The translations under genes and the position numbers were made by a program. DNA of 5,502 bases, from assembly GCA_041168905.1 (NCBI GenBank), contig JBEEJZ010000153.1, forward strand, positions 1 to 5,502. Direction: 5' to 3'. Below the pieces are notes generated by a model, which was not told where the DNA came from, made no database searches, and saw nothing but the letters and a program-made list of their open reading frames with translations. Within the stretch, counting starts at the first letter, position 1; each line of letters starts with the position of its first letter. Positions 1 through 5,502 of this stretch are shown in pieces. Source of the DNA: JBEEJZ01 sp041168905. GTDB taxonomy: Bacteria > Pseudomonadota > Gammaproteobacteria > Burkholderiales > Burkholderiaceae_C.

Positions 1-126
1 CAGAGCCTCGCTTGGGCCATGTTCGCCCAAGCGGGGGTCTTGCTCCATGGGGATGATGTGCTCTGCCACAAATTGCCGGGTGCGCTCGCGCAGCTCGACC
101 AGCTCGGGTGGCAATGAAAAATCCAT
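1..126 (-). CDS. Acyl-CoA dehydrogenase family protein, N-terminal fragment (runs off left edge)
   Basis: The reverse strand from the ATG at 126 encodes 42 residues with no stop before the window edge. The peptide begins MDFSLPPELVELRERTRQFV and continues with AEHIIPMEQDP and GEHGPSEAL. This is the typical opening of the helical N-terminal domain of acyl-CoA dehydrogenases: a short lead-in, an amphipathic helix with an ExxxLRxxxRxFV pattern, then an (I/V)xPxE turn. Family members are soluble FAD flavoenzymes that oxidise the alpha-beta bond of acyl-CoA thioesters and pass electrons to ETF. Catalytic base, FAD contacts and substrate class all lie outside the window, so the substrate is unknown. 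A GAGGAG ribosome site six bases upstream fixes the start. The gene lies 81 bp downstream of the flavoprotein gene on the same strand and is probably the third gene of that operon. Family call is fairly secure; specificity is not. Confidence 0.85.
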   Translation of the reverse strand, partial: MDFSLPPELVELRERTRQFVAEHIIPMEQDPRLGEHGPSEAL

Positions 127-132
127 GTGTCG

Positions 133-138
133 CTCCTC
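133..138 (-). promoter_or_regulatory. Ribosome binding site of the acyl-CoA dehydrogenase gene
   Basis: GAGGAG on the minus strand lies six bases before the ATG at 126, close to ideal Shine-Dalgarno spacing. It supports this start for a gene of which only the first 42 codons are visible. The surrounding gap (127-207) shows no convincing promoter or terminator hairpin, which is consistent with read-through from the flavoprotein gene upstream. Confidence 0.75.
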
Positions 139-207
139 GTGGGGGTCTACAAACCCGTTTTCTGAAGAATAACAGTGGCCAGCTCCTCGGCAGCTCGCGG
201 ACCTCTC

Positions 208-1929
208 TCAGCCCCTGTGGAGTTGTGCCACAGCGTGTTGTGCGGCGATAAAGGCAAACACCATGCCCGGCCCGATGGTGATGCCAGGCGCGGTGTACAC
301 CCCGCCCATGATGGAGTTCATGTCGTTGCCTACTGCATAGAGGCCGTCGATGGGCTGCAGGTTGGCGTTCAGCACACGTGCATGCGTGTCTGTGGCCAGT
401 CCGGTCGAGGCGCCGATGTCCCCCGGATAGAGCTTCACCGCATAAAAAGGCGCCACTTGAATCGGGCCGATGTTGGGGTTCTTGTGGCCCGCCGTCGCGT
501 CGCCAATGTTCTGCTGATAGGCTGTGAGGCCACGCCCGAAGTCGGGATCGACCCCGGTCAGGGCGTAGGCGTTGATCTGCGCCACACTCTCTTTCAAGCC
601 GGCTGCCGCGATGCCCAGTTTGCCGGCCAGGGCGTCCAGGGTGGCACCTTCGGTCAGGTAGCCGTCGGCCAGGTAGGGATCCAAACCTTTGCCACCGGGG
701 CGTACCATGCCCATGCCGTAGGTGCGCAGGGCGTGTGCGTCGCACACCAGGTAGGCCGGCACGCTCGGGGCGTGTGTGTACGCATCCTGCATGGCCAGAC
801 CAAACAGGTGGTAAGAGGTGCTCTCGTTCACAAAGCGCTGGCCCGCCTGGTTCACTGTCACAAAGCCGGGCTTGGCCCGGTCCATCACAAAGTGGGGGAA
901 CACGGCGGTACTGCCGTCTTTGCGTCGTCGCAGCGACACCGGCGCCCAGAAGGCGTGGCTCTTGCCGCCCTCGGCAAAATGCGCGCCGCGCTGGAGAGCC
1001 AGATCCAGCGCCAGCCCGGTGTGGCCAGGGGCGCCGGGGCACCAGGCTTCGTTGCCACCGGGCAACTTTTCCTGGCGCTGTGCGGCATGGCGGTTAAAGC
1101 CGCCGGACGCCAGCACCACACCGCCACGCACATGAACCCTGCAGCGCCTGCCGTTTTTCGCGATGACGACAGAGTGGATCGTGCCGTGCTGCTCCCCAAG
1201 CTCTTCCAGCGAGGTATTCAGAGCCAGAGTGACCTTGGGTTGTTTGGAGAGTGAAAACAGCAGGCGCGCGATCAGGGCATTGCCCATCACCAGCCGGGTC
1301 CCGCGTGGGTAACGCAGCCGATCTGCCGCGTGGCGCAGCAGGATCTTGACCGCGTGCTTGAGCGAAGCCAGCGAGCGTGTCATGCCCAGCAAGTGATTGA
1401 TGTCGGTGCGGTCCACCATCATCCCGCCCAGCACGGTGAATTCGGGGATGGGTGGCCGGATCAGGCCAAAAAGATCACCCAGCAGGCGGCCATCAAAGGG
1501 CAGCGGCTCCAGCGCGCGACCGCTGAGGGTGGAGCCGGGCAGGTCGGAGATGTAGTCAGGGTGCTTGGGGTAGGGGCGATAGCGCACATCGCTGTGCTCC
1601 TCCAGGCGGGCAACAGCCGCGGCACCGTGCGCCAGAAATGCCTGGCGCATGACGGGTGGGGCGTGGTTGCCAATGGCGGCGTCCAGGTAAGTGCGCGCTG
1701 CTTCCAGGGTGTCGCCTGGGTTGACCTGGGCTGCGTGGTGTGTGCCTGGCACCCAGGTGGTTCCGGCGGACCAGGCTGTGGTGCCGCCCACATAGGGCGT
1801 GTGCTCCACCAGTAGCACTTTGGCGCCATCCAGGGCGGCAAACAGCGCTGCAGACATGCCAGCACCACCGGCACCCACCACGACCACGTCAAAGTCGGCT
1901 GTTTCAGGCAGGGTCTTGAGGACGTCCAT
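208..1929 (-). CDS. FAD-dependent oxidoreductase, 3-ketosteroid-delta1-dehydrogenase-like
   Basis: A 573-residue soluble flavoprotein of the FAD_binding_2 family (3-ketosteroid dehydrogenases, fumarate reductase flavoprotein subunits). An N-terminal Rossmann dinucleotide motif is visible: VVVVGAGGAG at 15-24, with an acidic residue (E42) ending the second strand. GGTTAWSAG follows at 48-56. PDY (124-126) and LEPLPFD (140-146) resemble the KSTD substrate region. A further FAD-contact segment (VLASGGF, 272-278) is present. Y373 in the RFVNESTSY segment and the Y545-x3-G549 pair in YTAPG sit where I place Y318, Y487 and G491 of Rhodococcus erythropolis KstD1. Those residues are known to abstract the alpha-beta hydrogens and polarise the ketone, so desaturation next to a ring ketone is the likely chemistry. 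No signal peptide or membrane segment is evident. The start abuts the stop of the AroE-like gene, implying translational coupling. Family is secure; steroid specificity is not, since many paralogues act on other cyclic ketones. Confidence 0.88.
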   Translation of the reverse strand: MDVLKTLPETADFDVVVVGAGGAGMSAALFAALDGAKVLLVEHTPYVGGTTAWSAGTTWVPGTHHAAQVNPGDTLEAARTYLDAAIGNHAPPVMRQAFLAHGAAAVARLEEHSDVRYRPYPKHPDYISDLPGSTLSGRALEPLPFDGRLLGDLFGLIRPPIPEFTVLGGMMVDRTDINHLLGMTRSLASLKHAVKILLRHAADRLRYPRGTRLVMGNALIARLLFSLSKQPKVTLALNTSLEELGEQHGTIHSVVIAKNGRRCRVHVRGGVVLASGGFNRHAAQRQEKLPGGNEAWCPGAPGHTGLALDLALQRGAHFAEGGKSHAFWAPVSLRRRKDGSTAVFPHFVMDRAKPGFVTVNQAGQRFVNESTSYHLFGLAMQDAYTHAPSVPAYLVCDAHALRTYGMGMVRPGGKGLDPYLADGYLTEGATLDALAGKLGIAAAGLKESVAQINAYALTGVDPDFGRGLTAYQQNIGDATAGHKNPNIGPIQVAPFYAVKLYPGDIGASTGLATDTHARVLNANLQPIDGLYAVGNDMNSIMGGVYTAPGITIGPGMVFAFIAAQHAVAQLHRG

Positions 1930-2724
1930 TCACTTCCCCAGCAAAAAATCAACCATCAGATTGCGCACCCGGCCAAACATGTCAGCTCCGGTCATGGTGT
2001 TGCAGCCTATGGCGCGGGCGGCGGCAATCAGCGGCGGTACAGCCGGCTGGGTAATCACGCAACCCACAAACATGTCGGGCGTGATCTTGTCAGCTTGCAG
2101 GGGGTAGGGATCGCCCTCTTTCATGCCCACGGGGGTGGCGTTCAGAACCACCGCAAAGCCCGTGGGGTCGGCGCTGCCATGGTTGACCGGGCACAGGTTC
2201 AAACTGGCAAGGCGGCTGACCAGGGTTTCCCGGCGAGTGCTGTCCTCGTCGTGGATGGCCAGTTCGCTCACGCCGGCGGTGACCAATGCGTGCGCAATGG
2301 CCGAGCCGGCGCCGCCCGCGCCCACCAGCAGGGCTTTTTTGCCTTGGGGGTCGCATCCTTGGTCACGCATGGCAGAGACAAAGCCCAGACCATCGAACAT
2401 ATCGCCATGCCAGGTGCCGTCAGGGTTGCGGCGCATGGTGTTGACGGTGTGCAGAAAGGCTGCGCGCTCGGAGGTGGTGCTGCACAGGTCGTGGCAGGCA
2501 AACTTGTGAGGCACGGTGACGATGATGCCGTCCACGTTTTTGGCCAGGGACACACCACTCATCCACGCCGCCAGGTTGGCGGGTGCCACATGGGCTGGCA
2601 TCACAAAAGCGTTGGTGCCATGGTCATGCAAGGCCTGCGTCACCCCGGCAGGAGACTTCACCTGCGCAATCGGGTCGCCGACGATGAAGTGAACGCGGGA
2701 GGCACCGCTGAGCGGGTTGGACAT
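1930..2724 (-). CDS. Shikimate/quinate dehydrogenase-like NAD(P) oxidoreductase (AroE paralogue)
   Basis: A 264-residue cytosolic protein with AroE architecture. The N-terminal substrate domain carries GDPIAQVKSP (16-25), IVTVPHK (68-74), VNT (94-96) and GDMFDGLG (107-114). A Rossmann domain follows with VGAGGAG (134-140) and NATPVGM (195-201). K74 and D111 match the catalytic Lys65/Asp102 pair of E. coli AroE, and N95 matches Asn86, so alcohol-ketone hydride transfer is likely retained. Other substrate contacts differ: Ser14 of E. coli corresponds to V22, Gln244 to V253, and the YDxxY signature is replaced by GCVITQP (221-227). The NADP-binding NRTxxR segment reads HDEDSTRR (158-165), whose acidic residues favour NAD. 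It is therefore probably a catabolic paralogue, not biosynthetic AroE. A TTG at 2742 would add six residues; I prefer the ATG at 2724, preceded by a weak AGAAAGA site. It is the first gene of the leftward operon. Confidence 0.85.
   Translation of the reverse strand: MSNPLSGASRVHFIVGDPIAQVKSPAGVTQALHDHGTNAFVMPAHVAPANLAAWMSGVSLAKNVDGIIVTVPHKFACHDLCSTTSERAAFLHTVNTMRRNPDGTWHGDMFDGLGFVSAMRDQGCDPQGKKALLVGAGGAGSAIAHALVTAGVSELAIHDEDSTRRETLVSRLASLNLCPVNHGSADPTGFAVVLNATPVGMKEGDPYPLQADKITPDMFVGCVITQPAVPPLIAAARAIGCNTMTGADMFGRVRNLMVDFLLGK
1933..1939 (-). promoter_or_regulatory. Ribosome binding site of the left flavoprotein gene, inside the upstream gene
   Basis: GGGGAAG on the minus strand forms the last codons of the AroE-like gene and lies three bases before the ATG at 1929, or five if only GGGGA is counted as the core. 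The stop of the upstream gene (TGA, 1932-1930) fills the space between site and start. Ribosomes ending the first gene are therefore positioned to re-initiate on the flavoprotein gene. Confidence 0.6.
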
Positions 2725-2760
2725 GGCTGGGTCTTTCTGCAAATTTCAGGCGATGAGTCG

Positions 2761-2789
2761 ATGGTACCTAAAAGTGGAATGTAATTCAA
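2761..2789 (-). promoter_or_regulatory. Candidate sigma70 promoter of the leftward operon
   Basis: On the minus strand TTGAAT (2789-2784) is followed, after exactly 17 bases, by TACCAT (2766-2761). Each matches its sigma70 consensus at four of six positions. Transcription would start near 2754, giving a leader of about 30 bases before the AroE-like ATG at 2724. The -35 box lies inside the left arm of the inverted repeat at 2783-2799, as expected for a regulated promoter. This is prediction from sequence only. Confidence 0.45.
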
Positions 2790-2799
2790 TAATTGATTT
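2783..2799. repeat. AT-rich inverted repeat, candidate IclR-type operator
   Basis: AATTCAAT (2783-2790) and ATTGATTT (2792-2799) flank a central A at 2791, and seven of eight base pairs are complementary. Another ATTGA half-site occurs at 2808-2812, 16 bases after the one at 2792-2796. The repeat sits in an AT-rich island within otherwise GC-rich DNA, between divergent genes, one of which encodes an IclR regulator. IclR-family proteins commonly bind such palindromes near their own genes. That this is the actual operator is inference. Confidence 0.45.
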
Positions 2800-2821
2800 T
2801 TGTTCTAATTGACCTTAGACT
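2793..2821 (+). promoter_or_regulatory. Candidate sigma70 promoter of the regulator gene
   Basis: TTGATT (2793-2798) and TAGACT (2816-2821) are separated by 17 bases, each with four of six consensus matches. The -35 box lies in the right arm of the inverted repeat at 2783-2799, mirroring the leftward promoter. Transcription would begin near 2828, leaving an unusually long leader of about 150 bases before the IclR ATG at 2976; a closer promoter in the GC-rich part cannot be excluded. Confidence 0.35.
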
Positions 2822-2838
2822 TTCGAAAACTTGAAGTC
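2818..2838. repeat. Second small inverted repeat near the regulator promoter
   Basis: GACTT (2818-2822) is complementary to AAGTC (2834-2838), and the perfect eight-base palindrome TTTCGAAA occupies 2821-2828. It overlaps the candidate -10 box and start point of the regulator promoter, so it could be an autoregulatory site. The arms are short and chance occurrence is plausible. Confidence 0.2.
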
Positions 2839-2844
2839 GTCGCG

Positions 2845-2979
2845 ATGCTCCACTCCCTCAAAACCATCACCGGCCCATACTTGGATTTAGTCCGGGTTCT
2901 GGCACCCCTTGCACGCATTTGCAACTCTGCACCTTGCAATATGGCCGGCGCTGCGGCTGCAACCCAGGACCGGTCATGA
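2845..2979 (+). other. Possible 44-residue leader ORF overlapping the regulator start
   Basis: An open frame from the ATG at 2845 runs 44 codons to a TGA at 2977-2979 that overlaps the IclR ATG in an ATGA arrangement. The peptide begins MLHSLKTITGPYLDLVRVLA and ends in an alanine-rich stretch followed by TQDRS. Only a weak GAAG site (2833-2836) precedes it. No recognised family or signal peptide is apparent. If translated it could couple to the regulator gene, but an open frame of this size is common by chance in GC-rich DNA, so it is recorded as a possibility only. Confidence 0.12.
2966..2969 (+). promoter_or_regulatory. Ribosome binding site of the IclR regulator
   Basis: AGGA lies six bases before the ATG at 2976. 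It decides the start in favour of this ATG over the in-frame TTG at 2919, which would add 19 residues (many Cys/Gly/Arg) that do not resemble an IclR N-terminus. Confidence 0.55.
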
Positions 2980-3809
2980 GCGGCGTCCTGGAGCGTACCC
3001 TGGGCATACTGGAGTTGCTGTCCCGGCATGGCGAGGGCCTGGAGCTTGCTGCCATTGCCGACCAGCTCAATATTCCGCGCAGCGGTACGCACCGGCTGCT
3101 GGCGGATCTGGTGAAGTGCGGCTACGTGCGCCAGACGCGCGACCATGGCGACTACATGCTGACCACCAAGCTGGTTTCCATGGGGCTGTCGTACCTGAGC
3201 CACAGCGGCATTGTGGACATTGCCCAGCCGCTCTTGAACCATCTGGCCGACGTGTCTGGCGAACTCGCACGGCTGTCGGTGGTCGACGGCGAGCGCCTGA
3301 CCTGGGTGGCCCGCGCGCAAGGTGCTCGCCAGGGATTGCGATACGACCCTGATATGGGCAGCGATGCGCAATTGTCCTGCTCGTCGTCGGGTTGGGCTTG
3401 GCTATCCACCCTGCCGGATGACGCCGCTATGGCCTGCCTGGCGCGCCAGGGTGTGGGCAAGCCCGAAGACTTCGGCCCCAACGCCCCCACCAGCTTGCAG
3501 GCGGTCATGGCCCAGGTACAAACCACGCGCGAGCGCGGCTACAGCGTCACCATAGACACCTACACGCTGGGCCTGAGTGCGGTTTCCGCCCCGGTGCGTT
3601 TTGCCCATCAGCCTGCCATGGGCGTGCTGACCATCGCCGGGCCCACCGTGCGCCTGTCGGAAGAACGCATGCAGGCCCTGGCCCCGGAGCTGGTGAATGT
3701 GGCGCAGCAATTGGCGGCGGCCAGCAGTGCATCCCCGTTTTTTGCCAGGACCGGCGTGAACGCCGCCACGCCTGCTGGCGCGGGCCGCACGCCCATTTAT
3801 GCGCCCTGA
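2976..3809 (+). CDS. IclR-family transcriptional regulator
   Basis: A 277-residue regulator. Residues 1-60 form the winged helix-turn-helix: SGVLERTLGILELLSR, then the recognition region ELAAIADQLNIPRSGTHRLL (about 23-42), and a wing ending in GDYMLTTKLVSMG. Residues from about 75 to 250 form the effector domain. It opens with the linker SHSGIVDIAQPLLNHLADVSGE, includes the SSSGWAWLS segment corresponding to the usual (S/T)A-GKA-L motif, and ends with TLGLSAVSAPV (197-207) and MGVLTIAGP (215-223). The family binds DNA as a dimer or tetramer and senses small aromatic or alicyclic acids, acting as activator or repressor of neighbouring catabolic operons. A tail of about 25 residues after the last predicted helix (251-277) looks disordered. 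It lies upstream of, and reads in the same direction as, the second flavoprotein and is divergent from the AroE-like operon, so both units are probable targets. The effector is unknown. Confidence 0.93.
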   Translation: MSGVLERTLGILELLSRHGEGLELAAIADQLNIPRSGTHRLLADLVKCGYVRQTRDHGDYMLTTKLVSMGLSYLSHSGIVDIAQPLLNHLADVSGELARLSVVDGERLTWVARAQGARQGLRYDPDMGSDAQLSCSSSGWAWLSTLPDDAAMACLARQGVGKPEDFGPNAPTSLQAVMAQVQTTRERGYSVTIDTYTLGLSAVSAPVRFAHQPAMGVLTIAGPTVRLSEERMQALAPELVNVAQQLAAASSASPFFARTGVNAATPAGAGRTPIYAP

Positions 3810-3834
3810 GCCGCACGTTTTTTTGCAAGTGCTC

Positions 3835-5502
3835 ATGCCCACGGTCTCTTCTTCACCGGCTTCGGAGATGGCCACAAACCAGGCGCTCCACTGCGACCTG
3901 CTGGTTGTCGGCTCTGGTGCGGGGGCTTTGTCCGCTGCCGTGACGGCCGCTCACTTGGGCCTGAAAGTCATCGTGGTCGAAAAAGACCCCCAATATGGAG
4001 GTACCACCGCCTGGTCGGGCGGCTGGATGTGGGTGCCGCGCAACCCGTTGGCCGTGGAGGCAGGCATCGTCGAGCGCATCGACAAACCCCTGTCTTATCT
4101 GCGCCGCGAGCTGGGCGACAAGTTCGACGAATCCCGTGCCCGCGCCTTTCTGACCAATGGCCCGCGCATGGTCGAGTTCTTTCGCCGCCACACGGCGCTG
4201 CAGTTCATCGATGGCAACGTCATCCCGGACTTTCATGGCCACACCATCGATGCCGCCACCGGCGGCCGCTCGATCTGCGCCGCACCGTTTGATGCTCGCC
4301 AACTGGGCGAGCGCCTGCAAGATCTCAAACCCCCACTGCACGAGACCACCTTGTGGGGCATGGGCATCGCCTCGGGGGCGGAGCTGCGCCACTTTTTGAA
4401 TGCCTTGCACAAGCCTGCTTCGTTCTGGGTTGTTGCCAAGCTGTTGCTGCGCCACTGGCGTGACCTGCTGGTACACCGCCGGGGCACGCGCCTGGTCAAC
4501 GGCAATGCTCTGATCGGGGGGTTGGCCAAGTCGGCGTTCGACCTCGGTGTGGACATCCGTGTCAACAGCCCGGCGGTGCGGCTGCTGCAAAGCGGCAGCC
4601 TGCCAAATCATCGGGTGACTGGCGCTGTGGTTCAAACCCCTCAAGGCGAACAAACGATCCACGCCCGTTGCGGCGTCGTGCTGGCCACAGGGGGCTTTCC
4701 GCACGACCTGGCACGCAAACTGCAACTGTTGCCCCACGCGCCCACCGGCCACGAGCACTGGTCTGCGGGCAACCGCAGCAACACCGGCGACGGCCTGCGC
4801 CTGGGCGAAAGCGTGGGCGGCGTGGTCGCCAAGGACCTGGTGCATGCGGCGGCGCTGGCGCCGGTGTCACTCGTGCCCAGGGCAGATGGCAGCGTGGCGC
4901 ACTTCCCCCACCTGATCGAACGCGCCAAGCCCGGCCTGATCGCCGTGACCGCGCAAGGCCGTCGTTTTGCCAACGAGGCCAATTCGTACCACGACTTCAT
5001 GCAGGACCTGCTGGCCGCCACACCGGCTGGGCACAAGCCCGAGGCTTGGCTGGTTTGTGACCACGCTTTCATCCGCTACTACGGCCTGGGTGCGGTCAAA
5101 CCGGCGCCGATGCCGCTGGGCCCCTGGTTGAAAAATGGTTACCTGAAGCGCGGGCACAGCCTAGCCGAACTGGCCCGGGCTTGCGGTATCAATGCCCAGG
5201 CCCTGCAAGCCACCATCCAGCGCTACAACGCCCAAGCCCAGGACGGCAAAGACCGCGACTTTGGCAAAGGCGAAACCCCTTACAACCGCATCCAGGGCGA
5301 TGCCATTAACGCCAGACGGCGTGGCCTGCGCAACCCCTGCATGGGCCCCATCGAGCGCGGCCCTTTTTATGCCGTCAAAGTCGTTATGGGCAGCCTGGGC
5401 ACCTTTGCCGGTTTGCGCGTGAACGACCACGCCCAAGTGACCGATGCACAGGGCCTGGCCATCCCCGGTCTGTATGCCGGTGGCAATGATCTGAGCAGCA
5501 TG
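3835..5502 (+). CDS. Second FAD-dependent oxidoreductase, KSTD/fumarate-reductase flavoprotein family (cut by right edge)
   Basis: An open frame of 556 codons with no stop before the window ends. From the ATG at 3835 the FAD Rossmann motif VVGSGAGA lies at 24-31, with E49 ending the second strand. GGTTAWSGG (55-63), RGTRLVNGNAL (216-226), VLATGGF (282-288), RRFANEANSY (376-385) and GPFYAVKV (509-516) follow. These repeat the layout of the left flavoprotein, so the two are paralogues. The protein stops at LYAGGNDLSSM, where the C-terminal Tyr-x3-Gly motif would follow. Y385 is kept, but the PDY and GDIG motifs of the left protein read PDF (131-133) and GSLG (519-522), suggesting another substrate or reaction within the family. 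The start is uncertain: in-frame ATGs occur at 3835 and 3868, neither with a good ribosome site (GGAG touches the second). The gene begins 25 bp after the regulator stop and is probably co-transcribed with it. Confidence 0.87.
   Translation, partial: MPTVSSSPASEMATNQALHCDLLVVGSGAGALSAAVTAAHLGLKVIVVEKDPQYGGTTAWSGGWMWVPRNPLAVEAGIVERIDKPLSYLRRELGDKFDESRARAFLTNGPRMVEFFRRHTALQFIDGNVIPDFHGHTIDAATGGRSICAAPFDARQLGERLQDLKPPLHETTLWGMGIASGAELRHFLNALHKPASFWVVAKLLLRHWRDLLVHRRGTRLVNGNALIGGLAKSAFDLGVDIRVNSPAVRLLQSGSLPNHRVTGAVVQTPQGEQTIHARCGVVLATGGFPHDLARKLQLLPHAPTGHEHWSAGNRSNTGDGLRLGESVGGVVAKDLVHAAALAPVSLVPRADGSVAHFPHLIERAKPGLIAVTAQGRRFANEANSYHDFMQDLLAATPAGHKPEAWLVCDHAFIRYYGLGAVKPAPMPLGPWLKNGYLKRGHSLAELARACGINAQALQATIQRYNAQAQDGKDRDFGKGETPYNRIQGDAINARRRGLRNPCMGPIERGPFYAVKVVMGSLGTFAGLRVNDHAQVTDAQGLAIPGLYAGGNDLSSM

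Noticed and set aside
127..207. Terminator or promoter between the left flavoprotein and the acyl-CoA dehydrogenase gene
   Set aside because: Only a four-base AGCT inverted repeat (181-196 area) was found, with no T tract and no convincing -35/-10 pair; read-through of one operon is simpler.
175..1254. 359-codon open frame on the plus strand
   Set aside because: It is antisense to the flavoprotein at 208-1929, which has clear family motifs; the frame's peptide is rich in Gly, Val, His, Gln and Arg and resembles no family. It is a product of high GC content.
208..1929. Naming the left flavoprotein kstD or a fumarate reductase subunit outright
   Set aside because: Family motifs fit KSTD-like chemistry, but substrate specificity in this superfamily cannot be set from sequence alone, and no steroid-degradation neighbours are visible in the window.
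2095..2784. 229-codon open frame on the plus strand across the AroE-like gene and the promoter region
   Set aside because: It is antisense to conserved AroE motifs and would cover the AT-rich promoter island; no plausible domain is seen.
2805..3371. 188-codon open frame on the minus strand over the intergenic region and start of the IclR gene
   Set aside because: Most of it is antisense to the winged helix-turn-helix coding sequence and its peptide has no family resemblance.
3782..3824. GGGC/GCCC hairpin (3782-3794) followed by a T run (3818-3824) as a rho-independent terminator
   Set aside because: The stem is only four pairs, lies within the IclR coding region, and is more than 20 bases from the T run, so it does not have terminator geometry.
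3853..4845. 330-codon open frame on the minus strand
   Set aside because: It lies opposite the second flavoprotein, whose motifs are unmistakable; the peptide has mirror-frame composition (Gln, His, Arg, Ala) and no recognisable domain.

Overview
The window looks like a catabolic accessory locus from a GC-rich proteobacterium, most likely a betaproteobacterium of the order Burkholderiales (Comamonadaceae-like). This placement is inferred from strong G/C preference at third codon positions, the style of the proteins, and the combination of gene families; no rRNA or marker gene is present to confirm it.

Layout: two divergent transcription units leave an intergenic region of about 250 bp (2725-2975). 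Leftward (minus strand), in order of transcription, are an AroE/shikimate-dehydrogenase-like NAD(P) oxidoreductase (1930-2724), a 573-residue FAD-dependent oxidoreductase of the 3-ketosteroid-delta1-dehydrogenase/fumarate-reductase-flavoprotein family (208-1929), and the first 42 codons of an acyl-CoA dehydrogenase (1-126) that runs off the left edge. The first two genes abut exactly (TGA followed directly by ATG), and the third starts 81 bp further on behind a good Shine-Dalgarno site, so the three read as one operon. Rightward (plus strand) are an IclR-family regulator (2976-3809) and, 25 bp later, a second paralogous flavoprotein (3835-5502) that is cut by the right edge just before its C-terminal FAD/substrate loop.

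The intergenic region holds an AT-rich island with a near-perfect inverted repeat (2783-2799). Its two arms supply the candidate -35 boxes of two back-to-back promoters, which would let one IclR dimer control both directions.

How the genes may work together (inference): an AroE-like enzyme interconverts a ring or side-chain alcohol and ketone, KSTD-type flavoenzymes introduce a double bond next to a ketone, and acyl-CoA dehydrogenases oxidise CoA thioesters. Together with a local IclR regulator, this suggests an inducible pathway for an alicyclic (cyclohexane-like, terpenoid or steroid-like) compound, possibly through ring desaturation or aromatisation. The substrate cannot be read from the sequence. 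No tRNA, rRNA, CRISPR array, insertion sequence or convincing terminator was seen. Long open frames antisense to the genes are shadows caused by high GC content.
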